A stretch of DNA of 64,000 nt from Phyllobacterium phragmitis (GTDB lineage Bacteria > Pseudomonadota > Alphaproteobacteria > Rhizobiales > Rhizobiaceae). The position numbers and the translations under genes are program-made. The notes under the pieces are model-generated. The model did no database searches and had not been told where the DNA came from. It was given only the letters and a program-made list of their open reading frames with translations. Position 1 is the stretch's first letter; each line of letters opens with the position of its first letter. This document shows positions 25,265 through 34,457 of the stretch, one piece after another. The DNA is taken from assembly GCF_002980495.1 (NCBI RefSeq), contig NZ_PVBR01000006.1:1-64000 (forward strand), read 5' to 3'.

Positions 25265-25304
25265 GTCAAGGGTGAAGCTTCGCCCGGCTGCGCCGGCCCT
25301 TGAC
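25265..25304 (+). ncRNA. structured leader element, short copy
   Basis: GTCAAGGG (25265-25272) pairs with CCCTTGAC (25297-25304) around an inner CCGGC-TGC-GCCGG hairpin. It lies 110 bases before the DUF1419 gene and resembles the enclosing stem of the leaders at 45.8, 47.3, 48.1 and 49.0 kb. Possibly a shortened member of that family. Confidence 0.4.
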
Positions 25305-25414
25305 CCGCCCGGACGGAGAGGCGGCCGCGGGGAGGGGTCAGGAAGAGCTGAAGATGATGGGTATTCACGAGGATGATCCGCGCTCCAGCCCGACGAGGCC
25401 GAAGGAGCCCGCCA

Positions 25415-26017
25415 ATGACCCACTCTCCAATTCGCAAGGTTTTCCAGGGCGTCGCCGATCGCCGGCAGATGTTCCGCATGTTCGACCGTCATCACCAGCG
25501 GCCCGGTCGTTTTGAAGGCGATGCCAGCCCGCTCCATTGCGGAGAATGGTTCGAGACGGGCCGCGCCGAGCATGATTACATGCTGGATATTCTGCCGCCA
25601 CTTTGGATGCGGGGCGAGATGTTCGCCATGCGCGAATTTTTGACCGGTTCGATCACCAGTGTCTTCTACACGCTGCGCATCGACGGCAAGTTCCGCTACT
25701 TCCACGCCTACTGCGATCTGGCGCAGTCACGTTCTCCGGTCGAGATGCGCGACGCTATCGTCGAACGCGAGTCCTGGCCGGTGAAGGCGATGACGCACCA
25801 GGAGCGCATCGAGCACATCTGGAGCGCCACGCATGACGAGTATCGCGGCTATGCCGGGGATCAATGGCTGCCGGAGCATCGTGGCAAGCGCACTGTGCTC
25901 TATTATGGGGGCCGTCGGGGCACCATGCTGAAGCTGCTCGAAGATCTCAGCGACGATGAGATCGCGGCGAAGCTGCCTGTGCATCTGCGCCATCTTCCCG
26001 AACGCATTGCGGCGTGA
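25415..26017 (+). CDS. DUF1419-domain protein
   Basis: A 200-residue protein beginning MTHSPIRKVFQGVADRRQMF, the usual start of the DUF1419 family found on rhizobial and sphingomonad plasmids. The conserved middle reads GEWFETGRAEHDYMLDILPP with MRGEMFAMREFLTG. There is no signal peptide or membrane helix; it is presumably cytoplasmic. Function is unknown. It heads a short run of co-directional small genes (26028, 26582). ATG 25415 is preferred over one 14 codons upstream on family grounds. Confidence 0.8.
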   Translation: MTHSPIRKVFQGVADRRQMFRMFDRHHQRPGRFEGDASPLHCGEWFETGRAEHDYMLDILPPLWMRGEMFAMREFLTGSITSVFYTLRIDGKFRYFHAYCDLAQSRSPVEMRDAIVERESWPVKAMTHQERIEHIWSATHDEYRGYAGDQWLPEHRGKRTVLYYGGRRGTMLKLLEDLSDDEIAAKLPVHLRHLPERIAA

Positions 26018-26027
26018 GGAGGCGGAC

Positions 26028-26585
26028 ATGGCAGACTATCATTCGCCCACTGTTATAACGCCGGATCTTCCGATAGCGGATATGACCGCCCTGGAATATC
26101 TAATCCTTGGCCTCGCCTTCGATTGCGAGCCGTCCGGGGAAGGTTACGTCTATCTCCACTCCTGGTGTGGGCCGAGCGACATCGTGTCGATCGAAGCTGG
26201 CCCGCTCCGCGCAGCCTATGATGGCTCCATCGATGCGCAGAGCGCGATCAACGATCATATCGCGGTGCTGTTGAAGGGGCATGACGCCCGCGAAGACAGC
26301 ATGCCCGGCGACTGCATCGAAATTGATCTCACCGAGATCAGTTTCGGTTGGGATCGCATGTTACAGGATGTGGTCCGGCGCTCGACTGTTCTCGATGAGA
26401 TCGTCGTCACGGCGGCGTTCACCTGCACGAAGATGCGTCCTGACGGGTTTGGCGGCAGCGTGATGCGGATCACCTCCGATGCGATCCAGTATAACTCGAC
26501 AACCGACATGCTGGAGAAGATGTGGAACACGCCTGCGTCCACGACAGTGCCAGACACTGCCGAAGACAGGGAGTGTTCGTCATGA
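26028..26585 (+). CDS. conserved plasmid protein, unknown function
   Basis: A 185-residue acidic protein starting at ATG 26028 (MADYHSPTVITPDLPIAD), 10 bases after the DUF1419 gene and preceded by GAGGAGG. No domain is recognised and there is no membrane segment. Its end overlaps the next small gene by 4 bases, so the three genes form an operon. Function unknown. Confidence 0.65.
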   Translation: MADYHSPTVITPDLPIADMTALEYLILGLAFDCEPSGEGYVYLHSWCGPSDIVSIEAGPLRAAYDGSIDAQSAINDHIAVLLKGHDAREDSMPGDCIEIDLTEISFGWDRMLQDVVRRSTVLDEIVVTAAFTCTKMRPDGFGGSVMRITSDAIQYNSTTDMLEKMWNTPASTTVPDTAEDRECSS

Positions 26586-26770
26586 ATTATGAGCGCCTGT
26601 TGCGGCGGTTACGATCGCATCCTGACCTGTTTGGTGCCGACGAGCGTCGGTCCGAACGCATCACGCGGTTGATCAAGCGCTGCAAGGCGAGAATGAAGCC
26701 GCAATGGGATGCCCGCGTCGAGCGGTTGCGCGCCGAGGCGTCGGAACGTTTCTATTTTCGGACCCTATAG
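26582..26770 (+). CDS. small basic protein, unknown function
   Basis: A 62-residue Arg-rich protein (MNYERLLRRLRSHPDLFGAD) starting in a 4-base overlap with the preceding gene. The high positive charge (about 15 Arg, several Lys) suggests nucleic-acid contact, but no family is recognised. Confidence 0.55.
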   Translation: MNYERLLRRLRSHPDLFGADERRSERITRLIKRCKARMKPQWDARVERLRAEASERFYFRTL

Positions 26771-26906
26771 GATCGGCGGCTCAAGTATCGATCTGCATGA
26801 CGATCGGCTATCGCCGCCAATCTGAGCTCCCGTTCCCTCATAGCTAAACACGTTCCCGCGCGCCGGAGCTGACAGCCCGGACGCGAACCACATCAATGGA
26901 GTTACC

Positions 26907-27317
26907 ATGTTCACCTTCCCATTGGACAAGGTGCGCGAGATCATCGCGCGTGGACAATCGGATGCCGCCGCCAATGGCGGTTTCCGCAATCCATACTACG
27001 GCCTCCGGCCCGGTGAGGGCGAAAGACCCGGCCTTTGGCTGGTCGGTGATGAAGGCGTGTACATCCTGTCGAACGGCAAACTCGCCGAGGGCCAGAAGGC
27101 CCTCGTTTGCTATGCCGAGGAATGCAACCCTTCGTCCAATCCCGACTACTGGCACTACAAACGCCAGCATTTCGGGGGCGATGACGGCATCGAGTTTCTC
27201 GATGCGGACGAGGTCATGCGTTTGCTCGACGCCATGCCCGATGCCACGCATCTGCGGGTTCAGATGACCGACACCAGCATGTCGTTGACACCCGTTCGCC
27301 TGCCGCTCCGTCCCTAA
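26907..27317 (+). CDS. DUF3085-domain protein
   Basis: A 136-residue protein matching the DUF3085 family of alphaproteobacterial plasmids: the conserved GLWLVGDEGVYILSNGKLAE, then VCYAEECNPSSNPDYWHYKR and a C-terminal FLDADEVMRLLD. Soluble, function unknown. It has its own 136-base leader and directly precedes the giant methylase/helicase gene. Confidence 0.78.
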   Translation: MFTFPLDKVREIIARGQSDAAANGGFRNPYYGLRPGEGERPGLWLVGDEGVYILSNGKLAEGQKALVCYAEECNPSSNPDYWHYKRQHFGGDDGIEFLDADEVMRLLDAMPDATHLRVQMTDTSMSLTPVRLPLRP

Positions 27318-27400
27318 CACTTCACCCCTTCGCGTGCGAGCAGCTGCCGGTCCTGACCGGCGGCGCGGCTTCGTGCGCCTTCAATCAGGAGAACATCCCC

Positions 27401-30400
27401 ATGTCACACGACGATCCTTTCACCCTCGATATGTTCGGCAGCACGTCGCTCTCGTCCGGCCTCGGTCTCGGGGTCACGGCCTTCGGCAGCGACTTCGCGG
27501 CCAATGATGACGATGACGATCCAACACCGTCCTCGCCGGCGCCCGTTGCTCCGGCACAGCCGGCTGGACACCGGGCTGCTGCTTCGCCGGGCCTGCGCGT
27601 TGCACAGAATTTCCATCTCGACGGGGATCGTGCTCTCGCGCGTGGCTGGAAGGAGCGCGCGCGCGACAATGTTGCCGCGATCCAGCTTGCCAGCGAGATC
27701 GAGACGGAAGAACGTCCGGCCACACTGGAAGAGCAGGCACAGCTGATCCGCTTCACCGGTTTTGGCGCATCCGATCTTGCCAATGGCGTCTTCCGCCGTC
27801 CCGGCGAGGTCGACTTCCGCGACGGATGGGACGAGATCGGTTCCGCGCTCGAGGATGCCGTCGGCGAGATGGACTATGCCTCGCTCGCCCGTTGCACCCA
27901 ATATGCCCACTTCACCCCGGAGTTCATCATCCGGGCGATCTGGACGGGGCTCCAGCGTCTCGGGTGGCGCGGGGGCAGGGTGCTGGAACCGGGGATAGGC
28001 ACGGGTCTGTTTCCGGCGTTGATGCCGGACGCGCTGCAAGAGGTTTCCCATATCACCGGAGTTGAGCTTGATCCGGTGACGGCGCGCATTGCCCGTTTGC
28101 TCCAACCGCGGGCGCGGATCCTTACCGGCGACTTCGCCCGCACCGAACTCCCGGCGAGTGTCGATCTTGCCATCGGCAATCCGCCCTTCTCCGATCGCAC
28201 TGTGCGTTCGGACCGGGCCTATCGGTCGCTCGGGTTGCGCCTGCACGACTATTTCATCGCGCGATCGATCGATCTGCTGAAGCCCGGCGCCCTCGCAGCC
28301 TTTGTCACCTCGCATGGCACGATGGACAAGGCAGACAGCACAGCCCGCGAGCATATCGCCAAGACGGCGGACCTGATCGCCGCGATACGTCTGCCGGAAG
28401 GCGGTTTCCGCGCAGATGCCGGTACGGACGTCGTGGTCGACATCTTGTTCTTCCGCAAGCGCAAGGTCGGCGAGGCCGAAGATGATGTTTGCTGGCTGGA
28501 CCTCGAAGAGGTTCGCCCGGCCACTGAGGAAGAAGGCCCAATCCGCGTCAATCGCTGGTTTGCACGGCATCCGGATTTCGTGTTGGGCACGCATGGGCTC
28601 ACCTCCGGTCCCTTCGGCGAGACCTACACATGCCTTCCCCGCAAGGACGAGGCTCTCGCTGCTGCGCTATCGGCTGCCGTCCTTCTTCTTCCGGAAGCCC
28701 TCTATGACGGCGAACCAACCCCGATCGATCTTGAACTCGAGGACGAGGTCGACGACGGCATGTCCGACCTGCCTTCCGATCGCCATGTGCGCGAGGGCAG
28801 CTATTTCGTCGACAATGCCAAGGGGCTGATGCAGGTCATCGACGGAGAGCCCATTGCAATCAAGGTCCGAAAGGGTCGCAGCGGCGACGGCATCCCGGAA
28901 AAGCATGTCCGGATTATCAGCAAGCTGATTCCGGTGCGCGATGCGGTGCGGGAGGTCCTGAAGGCACAGGAAGAGGACCGGCCCTGGAAGGATATTCAGG
29001 TCAGGCTGCGCATCGCCTGGTCAAGCTTTGTGCGGGAATTTGGTCCGATCAACAGCACGGTCGTTTCCATCACGGAAGACCCCGAAACCGGCGAGACGCG
29101 CGAGAGCCATCGACGTCCGAACCTCCAGCCCTTCGTGGATGATTCCGATTGCTGGCTGGTGGCGTCCATTGAGGACTACGATCTTGAGAACGACACTGCA
29201 CGGCCCGGTCCGATCTTCACCGAGCGGGTCATCTCACCGCCCGCGCCGCCGGTCATCACCTCGGCCGCCGATGCGCTCGCCGTGGTGCTGAACGAACGCG
29301 GCCGTGTCGATCTCGAGCATATCGCCGAGCTGCTGCACCGCGATCCGGCCGACGTCGTAGCCGAACTAGGCAGCGCCATCTTCCGCGATCCCGCCGATGG
29401 CTCCTGGCAAACTGCCGACGCTTATCTCTCCGGCCATGTCCGCGACAAGCTGAAAGTCGCGGAAGCCGCCGCCGCACTCGATCCGGACTATGAGCGCAAT
29501 GTTGCCGCGCTGCAGAACGTCCAGCCGGCCGATCTCAAACCTTCCGATATCACCGCGCGGCTCGGCGCGCCTTGGATACCGGCTGCCGATGTCGTCTCCT
29601 TCGTCAAGGAGACGATGAACGCAGATATTAAAATCCACCATATGCCGGAATTGGCATCATGGACGGTGGAGGCACGCCAGCTTGGCTATCTGGCGGTCGG
29701 AACGTCCGAGTGGGGGACAGATCGGCGTCACGCCGGCGAATTGCTGGCGGATGCGCTCAACAGCCGCGTGCCGCAGATCTTCGACACGATCAGGGACGGC
29801 GACAGCGAGAAGCGTGTTCTCAATGTCATCGATACCGAGGCGGCCAAGGAAAAGCTCCAGAAGATCAAGAATGCGTTCCAACACTGGATCTGGTCCGATC
29901 CTGACCGGACCGATAGGCTGGCGCGGGTCTACAATGACCGTTTCAACAACATCGCCCCACGGCGATTCAACGGGGACCACCTGCAACTGCCAGGCGCCTC
30001 GGGCGCCTTTTCTCTTTATGGGCACCAGAAGCGCGGCATCTGGCGCATCGTTTCCGCAGGCTCCACCTACCTCGCCCATGCAGTCGGCGCGGGCAAGACC
30101 ATGACGATGGCGGCCGCCATCATGGAACAGCGCCGGCTCGGACTGATCGCCAAGGCAATGCAGGTCGTTCCGGGTCATTGCCTGGCGCAGGCCGCGAGGG
30201 AATTTCTCGCGCTTTATCCCAATGCCCGCATCCTCGTAGCGGACGAGACGAACTTCACCAAGGACAAGCGGGCACGATTCCTGTCGCGGGCAGCGACGGC
30301 CACCTGGGACGCCATCATCATCACGCATTCGGCATTCCGCTTCATCGGCGTGCCGTCTGCCTTCGAGCAGCAGATGATCCACGACGAGCTGGAACTCTAC

Positions 30401-32509
30401 GAGACGCTGCTGACCAAGGTCGAGAGCGATGACCGTGTCTCGCGCAAGCGCCTCGAGCGCTTGAAAGAAGGATTGCAGGAGCGCCTGGAAGCACTTTCTA
30501 CGCGAAAGGATGATCTGTTGACGATCGCCGAGATCGGCGTCGACCAGATCATCGTCGATGAAGCACAGGAGTTCAGGAAACTCTCCTTTGCCACGAACAT
30601 GTCGACGCTGAAAGGCGTCGATCCGAACGGGTCGCAGCGGGCGTGGGATCTCTACGTCAAATCCCGCTTTATCGAGACGAAAAATCCGGGCAGGGCACTT
30701 GTGCTGGCCTCGGGCACGCCGATCACCAACACGCTCGGCGAAATGTTCTCGGTCCAGCGGCTTATGGACTATGCGGCCCTGATGGAGCGCGGGCTGCATG
30801 AGTTCGACGCGTGGGCGTCCACTTTCGGCGACACCACGACCGAGCTCGAGCTTCAGCCATCGGGCAAATACAAGCCTGTCTCGCGCTTCGCGAGCTTCGT
30901 CAACGTTCCCGAGCTGATCGCGATGTTCCGGAGCTTCGCCGATGTCGTCATGCCGGAGGATCTGCGCCAGTACGTCAAGGTCCCCGCGATCTCGACCGGT
31001 CGTCGCCAGATTGTCACCTCGAAGCCGACGGCCGCGTTCAAGCGCTACCAGATGGTGCTCGACGCGCGTATCAAGGCCATCGAGGAACGTGAGCGGCCGC
31101 CGGAGCCGGGTGACGACATTCTGCTCTCCGTCATCACGGACGGACGCCATGCGGCGATCGACCTGCGTCTGGTGGATGCCGACAATGACAACGAACCCGA
31201 CAACAAGCTCAACAACCTGATCTCGAATGCCTACCGCATCTGGCGGGAAACGGCGGAGAACGCCTATGTTCGACCGGACGGCAAGTCATTCGAACTTCCC
31301 GGCGCCGCGCAGATGATCTTTTCCGACCTCGGCACCATCAACGTCGAGAAGACGAGAGGGTTTTCCGCTTACCGCTGGATCCGCGACGAGCTGATCCGCA
31401 TGGGCGTACCGGCTTCCGAGATTGCCTTCATGCAGGACTACAAGAAGACTGATGCCAAGCAACGGCTGTTCGGCGATGTGCGGGCCGGCAAGGTCCGCTT
31501 CCTTCTAGGCAGTTCCGAAACCATGGGCACCGGCGTCAATGCGCAGTTGCGGTTGAAAGCGCTGCATCACCTCGACGTGCCTTGGTTGCCCTCACAGATC
31601 GAGCAGCGCGAGGGTCGCATCGTGCGGCAAGGCAATCAGCACGATAGTGTTGATCTGTTCGCATACGCTACCGAAGGCAGCCTCGACGCGACCATGTGGC
31701 AGAACAACGAGCGCAAGGCTCGCTTCATAGCGGCAGCACTTTCGGGTGACACGTCCATTCGCCGCCTAGAGGACATGGGCGAAGGTCAGGCCAGCCAGTT
31801 CGCCATGGCAAAGGCAATAGCAAGCGGCGATCAGCGGCTGATGCAGAAGGCGGGGCTCGAAGCCGACATTGCCCGGTTGGAGCGTCTGCGCGCTGCCCAT
31901 ATTGACGATCGACACGCTGTTCGTCGTCAGATTCGCGATGCCGAGCGCGATATCGAATACTCGACCCGGCGTGTCGTCGAAATTGGTCAGGATATCGAGC
32001 GCCTTGTTCCGACTGGTGGCGACGTCTTCACGATGAGCGTCGTGGGTAAGGCCCACACCGAGCGCAAGGATGCGGGCAGGGCGCTCATGAAAGAAATCCT
32101 GACTCTGGTGCAGCTTCAGCAAGATGGCGATACCGTCATAGCGACCATCGGCGGCTTCGATCTCGAATACACCGGCGAGCGCTTCGGCAAGGATCGCTAT
32201 CGCTATACCACCATGCTGCTACGCACCGGCGCCGATCACGAGATCGATCTTGCAGTGACTGTTACGCCGCGCGGAGCCGTCGCTCGCCTCGAGAACGCGC
32301 TCGACGGTTTCGAGGGGGAACAGGAGCGCTATCGCCAGCGCCTTGCCGATGCCCGTCGTAGGCTGGCGTCCTATCAGTCTCGTGGTGAGGGTGGCGAATT
32401 CGCCTTTGCGGGCGAACTGGCCGATAAGCGACAACAACTTGTGGAGATTGAGAAAGCGCTCGCGGAGGATGTAGAGGGCGCGGTTCATCAAGAGGTGCAG
32501 GCTGCTTGA
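27401..32509 (+). CDS. giant N6-adenine methylase/helicase fusion protein
   Basis: A 1702-residue protein common on rhizobial plasmids (the COG4646-type 'DNA methylase'). A class I methyltransferase domain (residues about 150-400) has the SAM loop LEPGIGTGLFPALMP and the catalytic NPPF (IGNPPFSDRT, about residue 260). An SF2 helicase follows: Walker A-like HAVGAGKTMTMAAAI near 895, DEAQ box IIVDEAQEFRKLS near 1050, ASGTPITNTLGEM, and the C-terminal LLGSSETMGTGVNAQ with QIEQREGRIVRQG. A coiled-coil-like tail ends the protein. It may modify element DNA during or after transfer to escape restriction, or remodel DNA; this is inference. Confidence 0.85.
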   Translation: MSHDDPFTLDMFGSTSLSSGLGLGVTAFGSDFAANDDDDDPTPSSPAPVAPAQPAGHRAAASPGLRVAQNFHLDGDRALARGWKERARDNVAAIQLASEIETEERPATLEEQAQLIRFTGFGASDLANGVFRRPGEVDFRDGWDEIGSALEDAVGEMDYASLARCTQYAHFTPEFIIRAIWTGLQRLGWRGGRVLEPGIGTGLFPALMPDALQEVSHITGVELDPVTARIARLLQPRARILTGDFARTELPASVDLAIGNPPFSDRTVRSDRAYRSLGLRLHDYFIARSIDLLKPGALAAFVTSHGTMDKADSTAREHIAKTADLIAAIRLPEGGFRADAGTDVVVDILFFRKRKVGEAEDDVCWLDLEEVRPATEEEGPIRVNRWFARHPDFVLGTHGLTSGPFGETYTCLPRKDEALAAALSAAVLLLPEALYDGEPTPIDLELEDEVDDGMSDLPSDRHVREGSYFVDNAKGLMQVIDGEPIAIKVRKGRSGDGIPEKHVRIISKLIPVRDAVREVLKAQEEDRPWKDIQVRLRIAWSSFVREFGPINSTVVSITEDPETGETRESHRRPNLQPFVDDSDCWLVASIEDYDLENDTARPGPIFTERVISPPAPPVITSAADALAVVLNERGRVDLEHIAELLHRDPADVVAELGSAIFRDPADGSWQTADAYLSGHVRDKLKVAEAAAALDPDYERNVAALQNVQPADLKPSDITARLGAPWIPAADVVSFVKETMNADIKIHHMPELASWTVEARQLGYLAVGTSEWGTDRRHAGELLADALNSRVPQIFDTIRDGDSEKRVLNVIDTEAAKEKLQKIKNAFQHWIWSDPDRTDRLARVYNDRFNNIAPRRFNGDHLQLPGASGAFSLYGHQKRGIWRIVSAGSTYLAHAVGAGKTMTMAAAIMEQRRLGLIAKAMQVVPGHCLAQAAREFLALYPNARILVADETNFTKDKRARFLSRAATATWDAIIITHSAFRFIGVPSAFEQQMIHDELELYETLLTKVESDDRVSRKRLERLKEGLQERLEALSTRKDDLLTIAEIGVDQIIVDEAQEFRKLSFATNMSTLKGVDPNGSQRAWDLYVKSRFIETKNPGRALVLASGTPITNTLGEMFSVQRLMDYAALMERGLHEFDAWASTFGDTTTELELQPSGKYKPVSRFASFVNVPELIAMFRSFADVVMPEDLRQYVKVPAISTGRRQIVTSKPTAAFKRYQMVLDARIKAIEERERPPEPGDDILLSVITDGRHAAIDLRLVDADNDNEPDNKLNNLISNAYRIWRETAENAYVRPDGKSFELPGAAQMIFSDLGTINVEKTRGFSAYRWIRDELIRMGVPASEIAFMQDYKKTDAKQRLFGDVRAGKVRFLLGSSETMGTGVNAQLRLKALHHLDVPWLPSQIEQREGRIVRQGNQHDSVDLFAYATEGSLDATMWQNNERKARFIAAALSGDTSIRRLEDMGEGQASQFAMAKAIASGDQRLMQKAGLEADIARLERLRAAHIDDRHAVRRQIRDAERDIEYSTRRVVEIGQDIERLVPTGGDVFTMSVVGKAHTERKDAGRALMKEILTLVQLQQDGDTVIATIGGFDLEYTGERFGKDRYRYTTMLLRTGADHEIDLAVTVTPRGAVARLENALDGFEGEQERYRQRLADARRRLASYQSRGEGGEFAFAGELADKRQQLVEIEKALAEDVEGAVHQEVQAA

Positions 32510-32513
32510 ATTT

Positions 32514-32587
32514 GAGTCCTCGCCCTGGATTCGAACCGGTGCTGAAGAGGATTTGCAATCCCCCGCGTGACCACTCCGCCACGAGGC
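32514..32587 (-). tRNA. tRNA-Cys(GCA)-like sequence, imperfect
   Basis: On the minus strand, immediately after the methylase stop, an anticodon arm GGGGA-TTGCAAA-TCCTC (anticodon GCA), a D-stem-like GCG/CGC pair and a T-loop GTTCGAATCC are present. CCTCG near the 5' end pairs with CGAGG at the 3' end. The T-stem has two mismatches, one base seems missing between acceptor and D-stem, and the 3' end reads TCA rather than CCA. It is either a plasmid-borne divergent tRNA-Cys or a relic. Such sites are also common integration targets. Confidence 0.5.
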
Positions 32588-32789
32588 CATTGCCCGAAGC
32601 TAGTCGCCCGACCAGTGTGTTTTTTGCCGCGGCGAGGGCGTCGTCCTCGGTCTCGATCGGTAGCCGATCACGGGGCACTGGCGCTGATGCCGTCCAATCC
32701 CCCTCTCCTTGGCGCGAAATTGCTCTATCGCCGCCTCTCGCACTGTTGCCTCTTCCGAGGCGTCCTTCAGTCTGAAAAGGGTGCTGCCC

Positions 32790-33149
32790 TCACAACCCTT
32801 TCGCTCGACCTAGCATTCTAATCAGCATCCGGCGCTGATGGTCCTGTCCTCCAAAGAATATGGCCAGAATCCTTACCAGCTGCTGTTCTTCCAAAACGTC
32901 GAAATAGAATATGGCTCGATGTTTTGTCACGTTTCGGATGCCATCCCCCAGCTCCGGTCGGAGGGTGCCCTGAAACGGTGCGTCTGCAATCCGTTCCAGG
33001 GTTCGCTCGATCTCCGCAATACGAGATGATGCGTGTGCGAAAGCAGTCTCCGGATCTTCACCAAAATCAAGTCCGGCATTGATGAGAAAATCGAATATCA
33101 GTTCCAGATCAGCGGCAGCAGCTTCGGACCGTTCAACCCGAAAGGCCAT
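32790..33149 (-). CDS. parE: ParE/RelE-family toxin
   Basis: A 119-residue toxin of the ParE/RelE fold (AAAADLELIFDFLI at the start, ITKHRAIFYFDVLEEQQLVR-like VTKHRAIFYFDV, then VRILAIFFGGQDHQRRM). ParE members poison DNA gyrase. It overlaps parD by 17 bases and is translated after it. It belongs to the cluster of addiction modules between the methylase and parB genes, which would hold the element in its host. Confidence 0.9.
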   Translation of the reverse strand: MAFRVERSEAAAADLELIFDFLINAGLDFGEDPETAFAHASSRIAEIERTLERIADAPFQGTLRPELGDGIRNVTKHRAIFYFDVLEEQQLVRILAIFFGGQDHQRRMLIRMLGRAKGL

Positions 33150-33408
33150 ATTCCGCCTTTTTTTTGCTGATCATATCCAGGGTCTGGTCACGGCCTTCCT
33201 CCAGACTGACGAACTTGCCGGCACGGCGCTCCGCAAGCAGTACACTCAGTGCTTCTGTGTGGGATCGTCGAGCTTCCGTTTCATCGCGCAACATCTCCAG
33301 CCCATGCTGGATAGCCGCACTCACGCTGGAAAACCGGCCTTCAGCCACAAGATTCCGTACAAAGGAATCCTGGGATTCGGTTAGCGAGACAGACGCTTTG
33401 ACACTCAT
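33133..33408 (-). CDS. parD: ParD-family antitoxin
   Basis: A 91-residue ribbon-helix-helix antitoxin: N-terminal ASVSLTESQDSFVRNLVAEG with FSSVSAAIQHGLEML, then an acidic/basic tail that binds ParE. ATG 33408 has an AAAGGAGAT ribosome site. The palindrome at 33432-33454 just upstream is its probable operator, giving self-repression with ParE as co-repressor. Confidence 0.92.
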   Translation of the reverse strand: MSVKASVSLTESQDSFVRNLVAEGRFSSVSAAIQHGLEMLRDETEARRSHTEALSVLLAERRAGKFVSLEEGRDQTLDMISKKKAEYGLSG

Positions 33409-33431
33409 CGCTAATCTCCTTTTGGCATCAA

Positions 33432-33454
33432 CATATGCTACTCAGTAGCATATG
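33432..33454. promoter_or_regulatory. parDE operator palindrome
   Basis: CATATGCTA (33432-33440) and TAGCATATG (33446-33454) form a perfect inverted repeat with a 5-base centre, 24 bases upstream of the parD start. Its position is that of a ParD operator. Confidence 0.7.
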
Positions 33455-33592
33455 GCAAGGATCTTCGCTTCCATGTCACGCCCTTTGCGCCAGACACAAT
33501 AATCCGTCGCTCCCGACGCGATCGCGGCCTGACGTTCACATTCATGGCCGGTCTGCCTTCGGGCGTGACCGGCCATTTCCACGTGGTTGCGG

Positions 33593-33871
33593 TCAGCGTT
33601 GCGGACCGGCCGTATCGAGCTTCTCGGCAAGCCAGACCTTGATAAGCGATTGATAGGGGACATCACGCTTGCCGGCCGCGACCTTGATCCGCTCCAGAAG
33701 AGAATTAGGCAGCCGCAGCGAAATTGATGTCGACGAAGGCTTCAGATTGGGCAGCCGCACCTTTTCGGCCTTGCTCCAATCGATGTGCTCGCTGGAATCA
33801 TGGCTTTCCCAGAAAGCCCGTTCCTCAGCCTCGCTCGCGAACTTTGGTATCGTGTCAGATGCCCTGTTCAT
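33593..33871 (-). CDS. brnA: BrnA-family antitoxin
   Basis: A 92-residue BrnA antitoxin. The N-terminal part (FASEAEERAFWESHDSSEHI) binds the toxin, and the C-terminal ribbon-helix-helix (SSTSISLRLPNSLLERIKVA, PYQSLIKVWLAEKL) binds DNA. It overlaps the end of brnT by 17 bases. The order toxin then antitoxin is normal for brnTA. Confidence 0.9.
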   Translation of the reverse strand: MNRASDTIPKFASEAEERAFWESHDSSEHIDWSKAEKVRLPNLKPSSTSISLRLPNSLLERIKVAAGKRDVPYQSLIKVWLAEKLDTAGPQR

Positions 33872-34157
33872 AATAGCTCCGCTCCTTGCGGCTCATATCG
33901 CGGGCGGAAATCACCCGCAGTTTCTTCCCGTCTTCCCGAAGCGTGAAGGTGATGTGCAGCAGTCTCCCGTCATCGGTGCGTCCGAGGGCATGGATGCGCC
34001 GCTCGGCGCCACTGTGCTTCACGTCGGGAACCGTCAGCAGGAGCTCGTTGAAGAACACCTGCTCGGCTTCCATCTGGCTGACATCGTGCTTGTCGGCGCT
34101 CTTGCGCGCGTTACCGTCGTCCCAGTAGAAGCCGACGATCCTATCCCATGCGATCAT
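33855..34157 (-). CDS. brnT: BrnT-family ribonuclease toxin
   Basis: A 100-residue BrnT toxin, a RelE-like ribonuclease that cuts mRNA. Family wording: YWDDGNARKSADKHDVSQME, DVKHSGAERRIHALGRTDDG, and the C-terminal RVISARDMSRKERSYYEQ with the Arg residues needed for activity. The start ATG 34157 lies 3 bases downstream of a perfect palindrome that is presumably bound by the BrnTA complex. Translation from such a short leader suggests transcription starts inside the operator. Confidence 0.92.
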   Translation of the reverse strand: MIAWDRIVGFYWDDGNARKSADKHDVSQMEAEQVFFNELLLTVPDVKHSGAERRIHALGRTDDGRLLHITFTLREDGKKLRVISARDMSRKERSYYEQGI

Positions 34158-34160
34158 GGG

Positions 34161-34181
34161 TGTATATTGTCAGCATATACA
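34161..34181. promoter_or_regulatory. brnTA operator palindrome
   Basis: TGTATAT (34161-34167) and ATATACA (34175-34181) are perfect inverted repeats with a 7-base centre, directly before brnT. Self-repression by BrnA at such a site is typical. Confidence 0.7.
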
Positions 34182-34457
34182 GAAATTGCAAGGAAGGGAG
34201 AGGAGAATGGTGAAGAAAAGAGTAAATCCGGTTCGCCGATCGGCCGAACCGGTGACGCTTACGCTCAACCGCGCCGCTCGCAGTCCCGGCCGTTCGCTCT
34301 TCGCAGGGCTGTGAGCCCCGCTTGATCGGCCCGGCAGGGATGCTCGGCCGCAGTTGCACCGGCCCGTCCGCTCCGCGGGCCGGGGGAGGTCTTCGAAAAG
34401 AAGACGGGAAAGGACCGGCCAGACGCCGCGTCCGCAACCGCATGAAGGAGCATCCCC

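Noticed and set aside
27404-28594. A 396-codon minus-strand frame opposite the methyltransferase domain
   Set aside because: Antisense shadow of a region with clear SAM-binding and NPPF motifs on the plus strand.
29657-31150. A 497-codon minus-strand frame opposite the methylase/helicase gene
   Set aside because: Antisense shadow; the plus-strand protein carries helicase motifs across the same bases.
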